A DNA stretch of 7,715 nt from Lysobacteraceae bacterium. GTDB lineage: Bacteria; Pseudomonadota; Gammaproteobacteria; DSM-19610. The first letter of the stretch is position 1, and each line of letters begins with the position of its first letter. Location: contig JAIVHA010000214.1 of assembly GCA_020201295.1 (NCBI GenBank), forward strand, positions 1 to 7,715, given 5' to 3'. The notes under the pieces were generated by a model. It was not told where the DNA came from and made no database searches. It saw only the letters and a list, made by a program, of their open reading frames with translations. Positions 5,666-7,715 of this stretch are shown here, in pieces. Made by a program: the position numbers and the translations under genes.

Positions 5666-5781
5666 ATATGGCGGTTCCCCGTATGAAAAATGAATCACTG
5701 GCTCGTGATAAGGATAGGCCATGACTGTGGCATAAAGTGCCCACGGGCAACAGGGGGGCAATGGCGAGGCGCCCCGTATTT
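5666..5781 (-). other. Spacer between glcF and the methyltransferase
   Basis: This 116-nt stretch is AT-richer than the flanking genes near the methyltransferase start. It contains a small inverted repeat, ATCAC/GTGAT (5694-5709), and CCCGTA-TTTG-TACGGG (5773-5788), whose right arm overlaps the adjacent palindrome. I see no convincing promoter; TATCCT at 5717-5712 on the minus strand is a weak -10 candidate. The reading frame of the methyltransferase stays open through it. Confidence 0.4.
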
Positions 5782-5809
5782 GTACGGGCGACCGGCCGGT
5801 CGCCCCTAC
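5782..5809. repeat. Long palindrome overlapping the glcF stop codon (REP-like)
   Basis: Positions 5786-5805 are a perfect 20-nt palindrome (half-site GGGCGACCGG). It extends to 28 nt with one mismatched pair (5785/5806). In translation it yields the GATGRSP-type peptide common in spurious proteobacterial ORFs, pointing to an abundant dispersed repeat. The glcF stop codon (5806-5808) lies inside the extended palindrome. It may act as a transcript-end hairpin, though there is no T-run. An overlapping hairpin (5773-5788) would compete with it. Confidence 0.7.
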
Positions 5810-7020
5810 CGCGCCGCCGGGTCCAGCAGGCTGATCCAATGCACCACCGGCACGCCGGCCTCGCGGGCCAGGTGCAGCTGACAACCGATGTTGGCGGTGG
5901 CGATCAGGGCCGGCCGTTGTTCCTGCAGATGGGTCAGGCGATTTTCCAGCAGGCGCGCGGACAGTTCCGGCTGCAACAGGGAATAGGTGCCGGCGGAGCC
6001 ACAGCAGAGATGGCTGTCCCGCACCGGCACCAGCTCATGGCCCAGCCGGGTCAGCAGGCCTTCCACCACACCCTTGAGCTGCTGGCCATGTTGCAGGCTG
6101 CAGGGGGAATGGAAGGCAATACGTTGCGGGTCCGATGCGGCAAAGGCGTCCAGCGATTCCAGTGCCAGCACCTCGCACAGGTCCCGGGCCAGGGCCGAGA
6201 TACGCGCCGCCTTGTCCGCGTAGGCGGCGTCGTGGCGCAGCTCGTGGCCATACTCCTTTACCAGGGTGCCGCAGCCGCTGGCGGTAATGACGATGGCCTC
6301 GGCCCCGGCTTCCACCGCGGGCCACCAGGCATCGATGTTGCGACGCATGGCCCGATGCGCCGCCTCGGTGGCACCGAGGTGGGCATCGAGGGCCCCGCAA
6401 CAGCCGGCACGGGGCGCGGCTACCAACTCTATGCCCAGGCGATCCAGCACCCGTGCCGTGGCGGCATTGATGTCCGGCGCCAGGGCCGGCTGCACGCAGC
6501 CCTCCAGCAGCAGCATCTTGCGTGCGCGACTGGCGCTCGGCCGCGTTCCCGCCGCGCGGGGCGCGGGCACCCGGCGGCGCAGTCCCGCCGGCATCAGGGG
6601 CCGCAGCCACTGGCCGACGCGCAGCGCCGGCGTGAACAGCCAGGGCGCCTGCAGGCCCTTGCGCAGGGCCCAGCGTTGCAGCCGCGACCAGGGTGCGCGC
6701 GGCACCCGCTGTTCGATCAGGGCACGACCCAGGTCCACCAGCCGCCCGTAGCGTACCCCGGAGGGGCAGGTGGTCTCGCAGTTGCGGCAGGTCAGGCAAC
6801 GGTCCAGGTGACGGCGGGTGACATCAGTCACCTGCGCGCCTTCCAACATCTGCTTCATTAGATAGATACGGCCGCGCGGGCCGTCGAGCTCATCGCCCAG
6901 CAGCTGGTAGGTGGGACAGGTGGCGTTGCAGAAGCCACAGTGCACGCAGCTGCGCAGGATCGAGTCCGCCTCCTGGCCCTGCGGGGTATCCCTGATGAAA
7001 TCGGCAAGTCGGGTCTGCAT
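5806..7020 (-). CDS. glcF: Glycolate oxidase iron-sulfur subunit GlcF
   Basis: GlcF carries electrons from the flavin subunits of glycolate oxidase, which converts glycolate to glyoxylate, towards the respiratory chain at the cytoplasmic membrane. The protein is 404 residues, normal for GlcF. Two 4Fe-4S motifs are near the N-terminus: Cys25, 28, 31, 35 (CVHCGFCNATCP) and Cys75, 78, 81, 85 (CLTCRNCETTCP). The C-terminal part has two cysteine-rich CCG-type repeats: EGCVQPALAPDIN (Cys175), GCCGALDAHLG (207-208), ASGCG (250), SPCSLQH (307), LCCGSAGTYS (339-340) and GCQLHL (380). No residue typical of the family appears missing. The ATG at 7020 lies 3 nt after the glcE stop, so the two are cotranscribed and probably translationally coupled. 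The stop codon is embedded in a palindromic repeat. The related lactate-oxidising LutA/LldE type is shorter and less likely. Confidence 0.94.
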   Translation of the reverse strand: MQTRLADFIRDTPQGQEADSILRSCVHCGFCNATCPTYQLLGDELDGPRGRIYLMKQMLEGAQVTDVTRRHLDRCLTCRNCETTCPSGVRYGRLVDLGRALIEQRVPRAPWSRLQRWALRKGLQAPWLFTPALRVGQWLRPLMPAGLRRRVPAPRAAGTRPSASRARKMLLLEGCVQPALAPDINAATARVLDRLGIELVAAPRAGCCGALDAHLGATEAAHRAMRRNIDAWWPAVEAGAEAIVITASGCGTLVKEYGHELRHDAAYADKAARISALARDLCEVLALESLDAFAASDPQRIAFHSPCSLQHGQQLKGVVEGLLTRLGHELVPVRDSHLCCGSAGTYSLLQPELSARLLENRLTHLQEQRPALIATANIGCQLHLAREAGVPVVHWISLLDPAAR

Positions 7021-7023
7021 TGT

Positions 7024-7715
7024 TCAGAGTTCCGCGTACAGACGGCCGGGGTTGAACAGGCGCTGGGGATCCAGGGCCTGCTTGACCCGGCGATGCAGGG
7101 CCAGCAAGGGCGCGGGCAGGGGCTGGAAAACCTCGCCACGGCCATCATGGTGACGGAACAGGGTGGCGTGGCCGCCGGCCCGCGCCACCCGTTCCCGCAG
7201 CTCATCCGCGCCAAGGTCACCGATGACCCAGCGCTGGGCACCGCCCCAGTCCAACAGGCCCTCGTCCTGCAGGGGGGTGGCCGGCGGCAGGGACAGGCGC
7301 CACAGGGGACCCGGCTGCCCGAAAAAGGACAGACGCTGTTCCTTGAGGTCGGCCCAGAAGGACGGACCCGGCCCCAGCGCCTCCCCCCCCAGCTGCTGGC
7401 GGGTCTCGGCCAGGGTCTGCTCGCCGCCCCCGAGCCGTACATACAGGCGGCCATCGCTGTGACACAGGCCGGTGATGGGCAGGGCCTGGCGCGACCACCG
7501 GGTCATGCGCTCCAGGCCCTGGGGCGCGCTGAGCTCCTGCACCAGGGTAAGCTCGCCCGGTGGACGGGGCAGCACCTTGAGGGACACTTCCAGCAACACC
7601 CCGAGGGTGCCCTGGGCGCCGGCCATCAACCGTGACACATCGTAGCCGGCTACGTTCTTCATCACCCGGCCGCCGAAGTCGAGGCGTTCGCCGCGCCCGT
7701 TGATGAGCTGTACGC
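7024..7715 (-). CDS. glcE: Glycolate oxidase FAD-binding subunit GlcE, 5'-truncated by the window
   Basis: GlcE is the smaller flavoprotein-type subunit of the GlcDEF complex and is required with GlcD and GlcF for glycolate oxidation. The visible 229-230 C-terminal residues are about two thirds of the usual length of roughly 350. The frame enters at the right edge with VQLINGRGERLDFGG. It continues into the FAD-binding type 4 signature VMKNVAGYDVSRLMAGAQG and TLGVLLEVSLKVLP. The C-terminal domain ends with LDPQRLFNPGRLYAEL, the standard end of this family. A GTG at 7665 falls inside the conserved motif and is not the start. The glcF gene follows after 3 nt, and glcD is expected beyond the right edge. 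An 8-G tract (7383-7390, C on the plus strand) lies in frame around QQLGGEALG, without disrupting the gene. Confidence 0.93.
   Translation of the reverse strand, partial: VQLINGRGERLDFGGRVMKNVAGYDVSRLMAGAQGTLGVLLEVSLKVLPRPPGELTLVQELSAPQGLERMTRWSRQALPITGLCHSDGRLYVRLGGGEQTLAETRQQLGGEALGPGPSFWADLKEQRLSFFGQPGPLWRLSLPPATPLQDEGLLDWGGAQRWVIGDLGADELRERVARAGGHATLFRHHDGRGEVFQPLPAPLLALHRRVKQALDPQRLFNPGRLYAEL

Noticed and set aside
5666..5884. Extended N-terminus of the methyltransferase starting at 5884
   Set aside because: It runs antisense-free but out of frame through the end of glcF and through the palindromic repeat (GATGRSP peptide), so it is not coding for this protein.
5737..6861. 374-codon plus-strand open frame opposite glcF
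   Set aside because: GlcF on the minus strand has all expected iron-sulfur cysteines; this frame is Gln/Gly/Arg-rich and begins in the palindromic repeat.
1..7715. CRISPR array, tRNA, rRNA or insertion sequence
   Set aside because: No regularly spaced repeats, tRNA-like cloverleaf, rRNA segment or transposase coding sequence was found on either strand by eye.

Overview
The window is high-G+C bacterial DNA with dense, mostly operon-packed genes. The order dapF - DUF484 (yigA-like) - xerC is the arrangement known from gammaproteobacteria. Together with glcE/glcF, a PmtA-like methyltransferase and REP-like palindromes, it suggests a gammaproteobacterium, perhaps of the Chromatiales/Ectothiorhodospiraceae type. 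That taxonomic guess is inference; no rRNA or other decisive marker is present.

Layout. Positions 1-1867 (+) hold the 3' part of a subtilisin-family (S8) protease gene, open through the left edge, followed after 10 nt by a flavodoxin-fold NAD(P)H oxidoreductase. Positions 1868-2525 (+) hold a compact, visibly AT-richer toxin-antitoxin module: an AbrB-fold antitoxin and a PIN-domain toxin overlapping by 4 nt, with a plausible promoter/operator in front. A hairpin-forming dispersed-type repeat lies just behind it. Positions 2604-4916 (+) hold dapF (lysine/peptidoglycan precursor synthesis), a broken DUF484 gene and xerC (chromosome dimer resolution). Positions 5003-7715 lie on the minus strand: a PmtA-like phospholipid N-methyltransferase, a palindrome-containing spacer, then glcF and the C-terminal two thirds of glcE. 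The glc genes run off the right edge, beyond which glcD would be expected.

Functional picture. DapF supplies meso-diaminopimelate and XerC is a housekeeping recombinase; they share an operon by conserved gene order rather than pathway. GlcE and GlcF are the accessory and iron-sulfur subunits of glycolate oxidase, which turns glycolate into glyoxylate and passes electrons to the respiratory chain. The toxin-antitoxin pair looks like an accessory insertion upstream of dapF.

The most notable observation is the DUF484 gene. Its N-terminal and C-terminal parts are both recognisable, but about 45-50 residues between them, the usual coiled-coil linker, are missing. The two parts are also in different frames, with a stop codon at the joint. 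I see no convincing new multi-gene system in this window. Several apparent long N-termini (dapF, the methyltransferase, the oxidoreductase) come from reading through repeats or upstream genes, and the starts given here are corrected for that.
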